Assembly: GCA_028278425.1 (NCBI GenBank)
Contig: JANQEJ010000067.1
Span: 1 to 39,359, forward strand
Source of the DNA: Planctomycetota bacterium
GTDB lineage: Bacteria; Planctomycetota; UBA1135; GCA-002686595
Reading direction: 5' to 3'
Length of the DNA stretch: 39,359 nucleotides
Positions 16,660 to 24,808 of the stretch are shown here, one piece after another. A model generated the notes under the pieces. It searched no databases, was not told the origin of the DNA, and worked only from the letters and a program-made list of their open reading frames with translations. A program made the position numbers and the translations under genes. How positions within the stretch are numbered: the first letter of the stretch is position 1; every line of letters begins with the position of its first letter.

Positions 16660-18323
16660 GAGCCTTTTCCGGCCTTCTCGGTCGCTTCCTCCGCGCGGAT
16701 CTCCTTCAGGAGCCGCTTCAGGTCGCGGCGGTTGTTCGTCGCGTCGCGCAGGGCGGTGCGGACGAGCTCCTTCTTGTCGCGCGCCATCCCGCCGGCGTCG
16801 AGCTGCTCTTGCGCGAGCTCGGCGGCGCGGTCGTACCAGGCGAGCGCCTGGTCGAAGTCGCGACCGAGGTAGTAATGGAGGATGACGGCGGTGTCGTTCA
16901 GGTACACCGGGTCTTCGTCGTCGAGCTCCACCGCGCGCGTGTAGGCGTCGTACGAGGCCTCGAACAGGTCGTCGGCCTTGGCCGCCTCCTCGTCGTCGGG
17001 CAATCCCGCGACGCGCGCGCCCTCCTCGCGCAGGAAGAAGCCGAGGTTGTTCCAGTAGCGCGCGACGTCGCGCGCCGTCTCGGCGCAGAGCTCGGCCAGC
17101 ACGGCGGCGTCGGCCCAGCGCTCGCGCTCGACGCACCAGCCGATGACGAACTCGACCCTGGCGATGTTCATGTCGCGGTCGCCGAGCATCTCGGCGATCA
17201 TCGCGCTCGGCTCGACGTCCCATCCGGCCTTGAAGGCCTCGAGCGCGCCCTCGTAGTCCTTCTGGTCGTAGCGGGCGAGGCCGATGTAGTTCCACGCGTT
17301 GACGAAGGTCGGCGCCTTCTCGAGCGCGGCGAGGAACGCCTCCTCGGACTCCTTGCGCTTCCGCTCGTAGTAGCGGGTGTAACCGAGCCACCAGAGCATC
17401 GTCGCGTCGCGCAGGTCCTTCTTGCCGGCGCGTTTGGTGAACGCGGGCGAGGCCTCCTCGAGCACCTCGTTCAGGTCGCGGTTGCCGAGCGTGCCGAAGA
17501 GCTGTCCGAGGTCCACCGACGTGGGGTTCCAGACCAAGGCCTGCGCGTAGGACTCCTTGGCGAGCTTCGCCTGCTTCTTCCACATCAGCGTGTGGCCGTG
17601 TTGCAGGTAGGACTGCGCCTTCAGGCTCTGGAGCCGGAGGTCCTTCCGGGTCGGCTTGCCGGCGAGCTCCGCCGCGCGTCCGAAGGCGTCGCGCGCCGCC
17701 TCCCAGTGGCGCTCGGAGAGCGAGACCTGCGTCGCATCGGCCTGGGTCGCGACGAACTGCGAGAGTGCGATCGTGCCGAACTCGAACATCGTCTCGGGAT
17801 CGTCCGGGTAGTAGCGCACCGCCGTCTCGATCGCCTCGCGCGCGTCGTCCAGCTCCTGGTTGAACCACGAGGCGCGCGCCAACGGCAGGAAGGCGTCCCG
17901 GTACTTCACCGGGTCGGCGAGGGTCGAGCGCTTCAGGAACACGACGGCGTCCATGAAGTTCATCTGGACGGTGTTCGCGAGACCCTGCGCCAGGTGCTCC
18001 TCGCCCCGGCGCGCGAAGGCCATCCCGTACAGGTAGTCCATGTCCGGGCCGTCGTGCACGCTGGCGAGGTCGTCGATCGCGTTCAGCGTGTCGTTGTTCC
18101 GCCCGCCCTGGTCCATCCACGCGCGCAGCACCCACATGCGCGTCTTCAGCGTTCCGCCGTCGAGCTGCTGGGCCTGGAGGAAGACGCCCTCGGCATCCTT
18201 GGGCTTCTTGTGGTCGAGGAGCTCGCGGCCCTGGAAGATGAGCTGGTCGACGTCGTCGAGCTGCGGCAGCGCCGACGTCGACGGCGCGAGGGCGAGGAGG
18301 GTGAGGGTGAGAAGGGTCCGCAT
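16656..18323 (-). CDS. Exported TPR-repeat protein
   Basis: The 555-residue protein begins MRTLLTLTLLALAPSTSALP, a signal peptide, so it should act outside the cytoplasm. The body is alpha-helical tetratricopeptide repeats. Clear units include FVNAWNYIGLARYDQKDYEG, ALEAFKAGWDVEP and the final LNDTAVILHYYLGRDFDQAL. The C-terminus is strongly charged (LKRLLKEIRAEEATEKAGKG). The ATG lies 5 bases after the stop of the upstream TPR lipoprotein, so the two form an operon. Shared motifs with that neighbour (NNxGFFxR, NDTAxxLxYYL) indicate a common origin. It probably acts as a protein-binding scaffold; no enzymatic motif is present. Confidence 0.85.
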   Translation of the reverse strand: MRTLLTLTLLALAPSTSALPQLDDVDQLIFQGRELLDHKKPKDAEGVFLQAQQLDGGTLKTRMWVLRAWMDQGGRNNDTLNAIDDLASVHDGPDMDYLYGMAFARRGEEHLAQGLANTVQMNFMDAVVFLKRSTLADPVKYRDAFLPLARASWFNQELDDAREAIETAVRYYPDDPETMFEFGTIALSQFVATQADATQVSLSERHWEAARDAFGRAAELAGKPTRKDLRLQSLKAQSYLQHGHTLMWKKQAKLAKESYAQALVWNPTSVDLGQLFGTLGNRDLNEVLEEASPAFTKRAGKKDLRDATMLWWLGYTRYYERKRKESEEAFLAALEKAPTFVNAWNYIGLARYDQKDYEGALEAFKAGWDVEPSAMIAEMLGDRDMNIARVEFVIGWCVERERWADAAVLAELCAETARDVARYWNNLGFFLREEGARVAGLPDDEEAAKADDLFEASYDAYTRAVELDDEDPVYLNDTAVILHYYLGRDFDQALAWYDRAAELAQEQLDAGGMARDKKELVRTALRDATNNRRDLKRLLKEIRAEEATEKAGKGS

Positions 18324-18328
18324 GGATG

Positions 18329-20323
18329 TCACTCGCAGGGGTCGGCCCAGGTCAGCGTGGCGAAGAGCTCTTCGTGGGATTTGACGTCGAGCTCGCCGCG
18401 GAGGTAGGGGAGCCAGTACTGCTTCACGGTCTCCCGCACGTCCGGGTCGACCTCGACGCTCTTCTCGAACCAGGCCATCGCCTGGTCCTTGTCGTTCTTG
18501 AAGTGGGCGTAGAGGACGCCGAGGTTCTGGTACGCGTCGCCCCACGCCGTGCGGAGCTCCGCTTTGGCGTCCTCCTCGAGCTCGGGATTCAGGATCTGCT
18601 CGGCGCCCATCTCCACGCAGCGCCGCAGGTACTCCTCGGCGAGCTCGAGGTCCTCGTGCAGGTAGTAGATCAGGACGAGGGCCGTATCGTTCACGACGCG
18701 GACGTCCTCGGGCGCGCCGGCGGACGCGTCCATGTAGGCGTCGCGGCTCTTCTCCATCTGCTCGCGCGCGAGCGCCATGGTCTCGTCGGCGGCGCGGCGG
18801 AACGCCTCGCGCTCGGCCTCGGAGCCGGCGGGGACCGCGTCGTCGAGCCCGATCGAAGCGCGCATCTCCTGCAGGCGGTCCGCGCTGGTGATCTCGCCGC
18901 GCGCGGCGGCGCAGAGGCGCTGGCCGAGGAACTCCGTCTCGACGGCGACGTCGCGGAAGAAGAAGCCGGCGTTGTTGTGGAAGGCGATGTCCTCGGGCCG
19001 GTACGTGCGCAGGAGGTCGAAGGTCTCCGCCGCCGCGAGGAAGTCCTCTTCCTTGTTGTACGCGTCCGCGCACCAGGCGAGGCCGCTGACGCCGGACTGA
19101 AGCCGGCCGTCGATCTGCCACTCCATGCCGCGCTCGAAGACGTCCTCCATCGAGAGGAAGGCGTCGCGGGCGCCGTCGATGTCGCCGTCGTTGTAGAGGC
19201 ACCACCCGACCGCGTTGCGGCACATGACCTCGTAGCCCTTGCAGTTCGGGCCGTAGCTGGTCTGGATCTCGCGGCACCGCCGGAAGCTCGCTTCCGAGGA
19301 TCGGAACTCGGCCGGCCGGCGGTCGCCGTTCTCGAAGGCGGCGAGCGCGACGTGGAAGCGCTCGTAGGCCTCGTACCAGTATCCGAGGGCGACGTCGGGG
19401 TGGCGCGCCGTGAACTTCTCGAAGGTGGCGAGCGAATGCTCCGGGCCGCCGGCCTGGCGCGCCACCGAGGCGAGGCGCTCGAGCATCCCCTCGTCGTCGG
19501 GCAGGCGGTCGAGCCCGCGCTCCAGGGCTCCCTGCGCGTCGACGTAGCGCTCCTCCCATTCATAAAGGTAGGCGAGCGTCGTGTGCACCCACGGGTCGTT
19601 GGCCTCGCGCCCGAAGAGCGCGTGGAGCGCCTGCTCGGTCTCGAGGAAGAGCGCGTGCAGGTCGTCGGGATCGGCTTCGCCGGAGGTCTTGCGCTCCACG
19701 TAGGCGCCGTAGGCCGCCTCGGCGTAGATGCGGTTGGGCGAGGGGTCGAGGTCGGTCGTCCGGTTGCCGAGCGCCTCGAAGCCGTTCTTCGCGTGCAGCA
19801 ACGCCTCCTCGTTCCGGCCGAGCAGGCGGGCCGCGCGGCTGGCGCCGAAACTAGCCTCCGCGGACGTACCCGAGCGCTTGAAGCCGGCGAAGGCGTCCTC
19901 GAGCGAGCCCTGGATGAAGAGCGCCGAGCCGCCGGTCAGCATGCCCTTCTCCGCGAGCATCAGGCGCCCCTGGGCGTCGACGAGCCGCGCGTCGGCGTCG
20001 CGCGGCTGGAGCTGAAGCGCGCGGTCGACGTAGAGCAGCCCGTCCTCCGGGTTTCCGGCGTCGAGCTGTGCGCGCGCTTCGGCCAGGTACTCGACGAAGA
20101 GCAGCCCGCCGAGGATGTCGCGCGCCTCCGCGTACCGGCCGTCGCGGATCGCGGCGATCGCGGCCTCCGCCTCGTCGACCGGCGGCGGGACGGAGGGCTC
20201 GCCCGCGACGGCGGCCTCGCCGGGCGCCGTCGTCGCGAGCTCGGGCGGTTCGGGGACCGGATCCGGGGCGCGGCAGGCGAACGAGAGGAGGAGGAGCGGA
20301 AAGGCGATGGGGCGGCGCAGCAT
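18329..20323 (-). CDS. TPR-repeat lipoprotein
   Basis: The 664-residue protein starts MLRRPIAFPLLLLSFACRAP. The basic-hydrophobic-Cys pattern suggests a lipoprotein signal, although the lipobox (SFAC) is not ideal. A Pro/Ala-rich spacer (about 20-45) is followed by tetratricopeptide-like repeats to the end, including PEDGLLYVDRALQLQPRDAD, WVHTTLAYLYEWEERYVDAQ and NLGVLYAHFKNDKDQAMAWF. ATG 20323 is preferred over an in-frame TTG at 20338 because it puts the basic residues directly before the hydrophobic core. It is first in a two-gene operon with the TPR gene at 16656. A TAGAAT hexamer (plus-strand 20376-20381) is a possible -10 on this strand. It is probably anchored in a membrane as a scaffold; specific partners are unknown. 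Confidence 0.85.
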   Translation of the reverse strand: MLRRPIAFPLLLLSFACRAPDPVPEPPELATTAPGEAAVAGEPSVPPPVDEAEAAIAAIRDGRYAEARDILGGLLFVEYLAEARAQLDAGNPEDGLLYVDRALQLQPRDADARLVDAQGRLMLAEKGMLTGGSALFIQGSLEDAFAGFKRSGTSAEASFGASRAARLLGRNEEALLHAKNGFEALGNRTTDLDPSPNRIYAEAAYGAYVERKTSGEADPDDLHALFLETEQALHALFGREANDPWVHTTLAYLYEWEERYVDAQGALERGLDRLPDDEGMLERLASVARQAGGPEHSLATFEKFTARHPDVALGYWYEAYERFHVALAAFENGDRRPAEFRSSEASFRRCREIQTSYGPNCKGYEVMCRNAVGWCLYNDGDIDGARDAFLSMEDVFERGMEWQIDGRLQSGVSGLAWCADAYNKEEDFLAAAETFDLLRTYRPEDIAFHNNAGFFFRDVAVETEFLGQRLCAAARGEITSADRLQEMRASIGLDDAVPAGSEAEREAFRRAADETMALAREQMEKSRDAYMDASAGAPEDVRVVNDTALVLIYYLHEDLELAEEYLRRCVEMGAEQILNPELEEDAKAELRTAWGDAYQNLGVLYAHFKNDKDQAMAWFEKSVEVDPDVRETVKQYWLPYLRGELDVKSHEELFATLTWADPCE

Positions 20324-20465
20324 TGCAAACCGAGGCAAAAGTGGAGGGGGGCGGCTCGCGCTAGAACGGTCGGAGATTCTACTCCGGCGCTCGGTGGCCT
20401 CCCAGGGGGCCGACGAGCGCCTCTACAACCCGAATGCCGGCCCGGTTACGCTTTTGCGTTGCCCC

Positions 20466-20511
20466 GCCGGAAGACCGTCGCGTCCCACGTCGTCCAACGC
20501 GGTCTTCCGGC
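20466..20511 (+). promoter_or_regulatory. 12-bp stem-loop in the leader of the Ig-like lipoprotein gene
   Basis: GCCGGAAGACCG (20466-20477) is perfectly complementary to CGGTCTTCCGGC (20500-20511) around a 22-base loop. It lies between the divergent TPR gene and the TTG start at 20547. No T-run follows. It may be an mRNA leader structure or a protein-binding inverted repeat. Confidence 0.5.
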
Positions 20512-20546
20512 CCCGAGTCCCTTCCGTTCCAGCCAGGATACGCCCT

Positions 20547-23500
20547 TTGCCCAAGCGGTCAGTCGCTCGTCTCGCGTGCGCGTCCGCGGCGTTCGCCGCG
20601 GCCATCGCCCTCTCCGGATGCGGGAGCGACAGCCCCGCCTGCGTGTTCGGCCCCGACGGCTGCCAGGGCGGGGGCGGACCGGGCGCGCTGGGACAACCCG
20701 CGGTGTTGCCGGGGGACGATCAGGTGATTCTCGCCGCCGCGCCGACGGCACGGGCCTTCCCATCCGGCTCCGGGTTCTCCGGCGAGACTCCGATCGTCGT
20801 CGTCTTCAGCGAGTCGATGGCCGCGAGCACGCTGCAGGGAACCATCGGCGTGTTCCCGGACGTGCCGGGCTTTCCGGGGCTTGGCGCATCGCCGCAGGCG
20901 CTCCTGGCCAACGACCGCGTTCTCATCATCTTTCCGCCCGCCGAGCTGGACGACGGCGACTACGTGATCCGCGTGGCGGACGGCGAGACGGTCACGGACA
21001 TAACCGGACAGGAGCTCGTCGGCGGCGGGGAGCTCGGAACGTTCTCCGTCGGCGGTGGCGGCACCGAACCCCAGCTCGTCGCCAGCTTCCCGGACGTCAG
21101 CGACGGAGTCGTGACGGTACCGCCCGCGACTCCGGTCATCGTCGCCTTCGACCGCGACATGGACGCCTTGTCGGTCAACCCGACGACGTTCGGTCTGGAG
21201 GTCGATGGGTTCCCCTTCGCCGACCACGACCCCATGCCGCTGCCGCAGGAACCGCCCGGCATTGAGCGTGTGTTCATCTCTCCGGGTACCGGCGATCCAT
21301 CGCCCTTCGGAACCGGCGTGAGCGTCGACATGATCCTCTCGACCGGCATTCAGGCGGAGGACCAGACTTCCTTCGGGGGACAGACGCTGACGTTCACGAC
21401 TCAAGCGCTCGGCTCGCCGGTGGGCGCTGCGATTCTCTCGGAGCCGGCCGACGGGATCGGCATCGACAACTTGACCGCCATGCACCCACAGGAGCTCACG
21501 GTCCAGATCGATCTCGTCGACGCCAGCGACGGGGACGTGCTGGTGCTGAACCTCTTCGGCACGGCGGAGGATCCGGAGGATCCAACCGTTCAGCAGCTCG
21601 TTGCGCGGAGACGCACGAAAGTGCTGAACGGGACGGACCCGATCACCAGCGCCTTGTACCTCCGGACCGAGGTAGACATCGAGAACGCGTTCATCCTGGA
21701 CGGCGACGTTGCCTTCTCTTTCCACGTCGAACGCGCGATCGGAGGCGAAACGCAGGCGACACCGGTCCGCGTGTTGGACGTGGACCCGGACACGTCGGGG
21801 ATCCAGGACCCGAGGCTCGACAGGGTTCGCCCGACGGTGTCCGAGCTCCTCTATCCGGGCGAAATGACCGACGTCTTCCACTCCGACCTGCGCGACCTCG
21901 TTCTCGTGGGCCAGGCGGACGAGATGATCAGCGCCGCGGAAGTCCTGCCGGTAGGGTCGGGCGTCAGCGGGAGCAAACCGGCGGTCGTCGGCTCCGACTC
22001 GTCGGGGCTCTTCATCGCGAAGCCGGTACCGCTCGACGTCATCCCGGTGGGCACGACGGTGGACTACGAATACACGGTCTTCGACGAGGTCGGGAACGCG
22101 TCGGATCCCGTGGCCGGTCCGGTGCCGTTCACGTTCCGGCAATTGGGCGTTGTCGGACCGGACGAGTTCCTTCCGATGGAGACCATCGACGTCGAGGTTT
22201 TCGACGCGAACACCCTCGCGCCGATCATGGACGCCGTCGTCTACACGCACGAAGACCTCGGAGATGGGACCTTCCCGTTCCAGGAGAAGCAGCTCACCAC
22301 CGCCGACGGGCTGGCCACGGTGTTCAGCGCCCAAACGATGAACGCCGGGACGATCCTGACGGTCGAGGCGGAGGGCTACGACCTCTTCACGTTCCACGGC
22401 ATTTGCGCCGACCGTATCTCCGTTCCGCTGCGCAGGTCGGATCTCGGCGTGGCGACTTCCGTCGGCGTTCTGACGACGACGAGCGCGCTCGCCTCGGTGG
22501 TGCTCGCGGATCCGGACCAGACGCTCAAGTACGACGACACGCGTCTCTTTCAGGTGGCCGAGCCGACGTTCACCGGGGACGACTGTGTGACGCCTCCTTT
22601 CGGCGGGTCGATCACGTGCGATTTCGGTCCCGTCTTCATCCGGCCCGAGCGGATCGGCGCATTGAGCTTCTTCGCCGGCGAGCTGAATCAGACCGTCTTC
22701 GATCCCGACGACCTGTTGCGCGCCTTTGAGCTGCAGTTGCCCCAGGCTCCCACGCCGGGAGGAGGAGCGGACGCGACCTCGATCGTCGTGTCTTTCCTCC
22801 TGGAGGAGACCGACCCCGTGGACATGGAGGAGCCGGTCGAGCTCATGGGCCTGCCCACTCTGAGCGCCTCCCCCTTCATCGGCTTGACCGACCTCGTCGG
22901 CGATCCCGACACGACCGGGGACCCCTTCGTCACGGTCGAGGCGCTCATCCCCGGGATCCCGGGCGCGGTGACCGTCGGACAGGGACTGGCGTTCCAGCTC
23001 ACTTCGACCACGTGGACGCTCCGCGCCGCCATCCCCGGCGCCGTCGACAGCCTCGGGTTCTTCCCGCAGATGGGGATCATCGACCCGGACCTCTTCTTGC
23101 GCGTCGAGCTGCGCGACACGGACGAGAACGACCCCATCCCCGGCAATCGCGTGGGGCGGCGGCCGAGGATGTCCGGGCTCGGTTCACTGATCCCGCCGAG
23201 CTTCCTCGTCGCGCCAGACGTGCCCACGGTGACGGAGCCGATGCCCGCAGCCGTCGTCGGGCCGTCGTTCGACGTGACCTTCGAGGACGCGATCCCGGAC
23301 CTGAGCCTGCAGGGCGGGCTCTACGTCGTCACGGTCGCCGACAGCACCGGGCGACGATGGGACGTCGTCCTCGAGGATCCTGACGACACGGGGCCGGGAG
23401 CGCCGCCTTCCGTGCACCTGCCGGACATTCTCGCCGAGGGCGGCGTGCCGCTCGCCGACGGCAGTCTCACCTGCACGGTGGCGGCCTACGGATGGCCCAC

Positions 23501-23600
23501 GTTCGACGCCACCAACTTCCTCTTCTCGGACATCGAGCGCGAACACGACATCTTCGGCGAGAGCGCGCCCGTCGTGTTTATGCAACAGACCTCGCCGTAG
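20547..23600 (+). CDS. Large lipoprotein with SbsA/Big_5-type Ig-like domains
   Basis: The 1017-residue protein has a basic start (LPKRSVARLA), a hydrophobic core and a clean lipobox LSGC, so it is predicted to be lipidated. A Gly/Pro-rich stretch follows. Two bacterial Ig-like repeats are readable: PIVVVFSESMAASTLQGTIG and TPVIVAFDRDMDALSVNPTT, the motif form of SbsA Ig-like (Big_5) domains. A carboxypeptidase-regulatory-like stretch lies in the middle (VEVFDANTLAPIMDAVVYTH). The C-terminal third has no recognised domain. The TTG start at 20547 is chosen because AGGA (20535-20538) lies 8 bases upstream and translation gives a textbook lipoprotein signal; longer in-frame starts would bury it. 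It is probably a surface or periplasmic structural protein of unknown specific role. Confidence 0.8.
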   Translation: MPKRSVARLACASAAFAAAIALSGCGSDSPACVFGPDGCQGGGGPGALGQPAVLPGDDQVILAAAPTARAFPSGSGFSGETPIVVVFSESMAASTLQGTIGVFPDVPGFPGLGASPQALLANDRVLIIFPPAELDDGDYVIRVADGETVTDITGQELVGGGELGTFSVGGGGTEPQLVASFPDVSDGVVTVPPATPVIVAFDRDMDALSVNPTTFGLEVDGFPFADHDPMPLPQEPPGIERVFISPGTGDPSPFGTGVSVDMILSTGIQAEDQTSFGGQTLTFTTQALGSPVGAAILSEPADGIGIDNLTAMHPQELTVQIDLVDASDGDVLVLNLFGTAEDPEDPTVQQLVARRRTKVLNGTDPITSALYLRTEVDIENAFILDGDVAFSFHVERAIGGETQATPVRVLDVDPDTSGIQDPRLDRVRPTVSELLYPGEMTDVFHSDLRDLVLVGQADEMISAAEVLPVGSGVSGSKPAVVGSDSSGLFIAKPVPLDVIPVGTTVDYEYTVFDEVGNASDPVAGPVPFTFRQLGVVGPDEFLPMETIDVEVFDANTLAPIMDAVVYTHEDLGDGTFPFQEKQLTTADGLATVFSAQTMNAGTILTVEAEGYDLFTFHGICADRISVPLRRSDLGVATSVGVLTTTSALASVVLADPDQTLKYDDTRLFQVAEPTFTGDDCVTPPFGGSITCDFGPVFIRPERIGALSFFAGELNQTVFDPDDLLRAFELQLPQAPTPGGGADATSIVVSFLLEETDPVDMEEPVELMGLPTLSASPFIGLTDLVGDPDTTGDPFVTVEALIPGIPGAVTVGQGLAFQLTSTTWTLRAAIPGAVDSLGFFPQMGIIDPDLFLRVELRDTDENDPIPGNRVGRRPRMSGLGSLIPPSFLVAPDVPTVTEPMPAAVVGPSFDVTFEDAIPDLSLQGGLYVVTVADSTGRRWDVVLEDPDDTGPGAPPSVHLPDILAEGGVPLADGSLTCTVAAYGWPTFDATNFLFSDIEREHDIFGESAPVVFMQQTSP

Positions 23601-23671
23601 CTCTGGTACCGGTCCGGGGCGTTGCTAGAATCGCGCTCCTCGTCGGTTCTTAGCCTCAGCGAGGGTCCGCC

Positions 23672-24250
23672 ATGCTCCGAGATCGACTTCCCCTGGCCGC
23701 GTGCCTGCTCCTCGCCCTCGTCTCCTGCGCCGAGCTCGGGTCCCGCCGCGAACAGCACGTGACCGACCTCATGCCGTCGGACGGGCTGGCCGCGACGCAG
23801 CCGGGAGACGTGGCGGTCCCCGCCGTGCGCGACCAGTCCGAGGCCGGCGGCGCGCCGGTTCAGACCCTGCGCCGGGCGATCTACCGGGGGCTCGTCACCC
23901 GGCTCTACAGCCCGGTGGACCTCGAGTACCTCGACAAGGGCTGGACCGAGGCGTCGTTCGGCGACGAGGCGGTGGCCGACGCGATCCTCCAGGTCGCGGT
24001 GATCGAGTGGGACGAGTCCTTCCTCGACGCGCGCGGGGTCGTCATCGCGAGCGCGGAGGCGCGGCTCCACGATGCCCGCGACCTCTCCGGCAAGCCTCTC
24101 TGGGGCGTGACCGTCACCCGGCGGATCGACCTGACCGGGCTGCCGGAGGACGGCGACCACCGGGTCTGGGCGGCGGAGCGCCTCGCGACGGAGATCCTCG
24201 CCCAGCTCCCCGAACGGGACGCCGTCCGGGCCCCCCGCACGGACGCCTAG
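23672..24250 (+). CDS. Small lipoprotein of unknown function
   Basis: The 192-residue protein begins MLRDRLPLAACLLLALVSCA, a convincing lipoprotein signal with lipobox LVSC. The mature part contains VQTLRRAIYRGLVTRLYSPV and a segment with strand character (AILQVAVIEWDESFL, GVTVTRRIDLTG). I do not recognise the family; the pattern loosely recalls periplasmic lipoproteins that bind outer-membrane assemblies, but this is not enough for a name. GCTAGAAT (23624-23631), 40 bases upstream, is a candidate -10. It is followed by the promoter of rpsO. Confidence 0.8.
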   Translation: MLRDRLPLAACLLLALVSCAELGSRREQHVTDLMPSDGLAATQPGDVAVPAVRDQSEAGGAPVQTLRRAIYRGLVTRLYSPVDLEYLDKGWTEASFGDEAVADAILQVAVIEWDESFLDARGVVIASAEARLHDARDLSGKPLWGVTVTRRIDLTGLPEDGDHRVWAAERLATEILAQLPERDAVRAPRTDA

Positions 24251-24281
24251 GCCCACTCCGAGCGCGGGTGGGGCGCCGGCC

Positions 24282-24309
24282 TTGCCCCTCCGGGGCGAGT
24301 CGCTAGACT
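24282..24309 (+). promoter_or_regulatory. Candidate promoter of rpsO-pnp
   Basis: TTGCCC (24282-24287) and TAGACT (24304-24309) are 16 bases apart, about 88 bases before the rpsO ATG. The -35 hexamer is identical to the one proposed for the leftward riboswitch transcript, with the same spacing. Confidence 0.45.
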
Positions 24310-24396
24310 CTTTCGCTTGAATCTGGCCGGCACACCCCTTCTCCGGAGGCCTTTTCTCTGGGAAGCGGGCAAGTCCCCCGAGAACCAAGGAGAGCC

Positions 24397-24666
24397 ATGG
24401 CCATCACCGCGGAACGAAAGCAGGAGATCGTTAAGGAGTTCGCCCTCGCCGAAGGCGACACCGGGTCGCCGGAGGTGCAGATCGCGCTCCTCTCCGAGCA
24501 CATTCGCAATCTGACCGAGCACCTCAAGGTCCACAAGAAGGACTACACCTCCCGCCGCGGGCTCCTGATGATGGTCGGGAGCCGCAGCAAGCTCCTGAAG
24601 TACCTCAGGAGGCGGGACCCGAGCCGCTACCAGGCCATCGTGGAGCGCCTGGGGCTGCGCCGCTAA
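24397..24666 (+). CDS. rpsO: 30S ribosomal protein S15
   Basis: The 89-residue protein has the full S15 pattern: [14 protein letters not shown] at the start, the [20 protein letters not shown] helix, [19 protein letters not shown] and the terminal [21 protein letters not shown]15 binds 16S rRNA early in assembly of the small-subunit platform. The start is supported by AAGGAG (24387-24392), 4 bases upstream. It is followed by pnp, the conserved bacterial gene order. The 142-base spacer contains a compact hairpin (24762-24781). Confidence 0.98.
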   Translation: MAITAERKQEIVKEFALAEGDTGSPEVQIALLSEHIRNLTEHLKVHKKDYTSRRGLLMMVGSRSKLLKYLRRRDPSRYQAIVERLGLRR

Positions 24667-24761
24667 GGCCCACGAAGCCGCGCGCACCCATCCCCGGTCC
24701 AGGCGCGGCGAACCCGCTTCGACGCGGGACGACGACGGAAGACAGTGAGTTGACAACGAAG

Positions 24762-24781
24762 CGCGGGCGGAGCCGCCCGCG
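24762..24781 (+). promoter_or_regulatory. Hairpin in the pnp leader
   Basis: CGCGGGCG (24762-24769) pairs with CGCCCGCG (24774-24781) around a GAGC loop, 27 bases before the pnp ATG. In E. coli a pnp leader stem is cut by RNase III and mediates autoregulation. This stem is short, so the same role is only suggested by position. Confidence 0.4.
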
Positions 24782-24808
24782 GCATGACGACGGAAAGAAA
24801 GACAAAGA

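Noticed and set aside
24750..24755. Perfect TTGACA between rpsO and pnp
   Set aside because: No -10-like hexamer at 15-19 bases downstream; the region there is the GC-only hairpin, so an internal pnp promoter is not supported.
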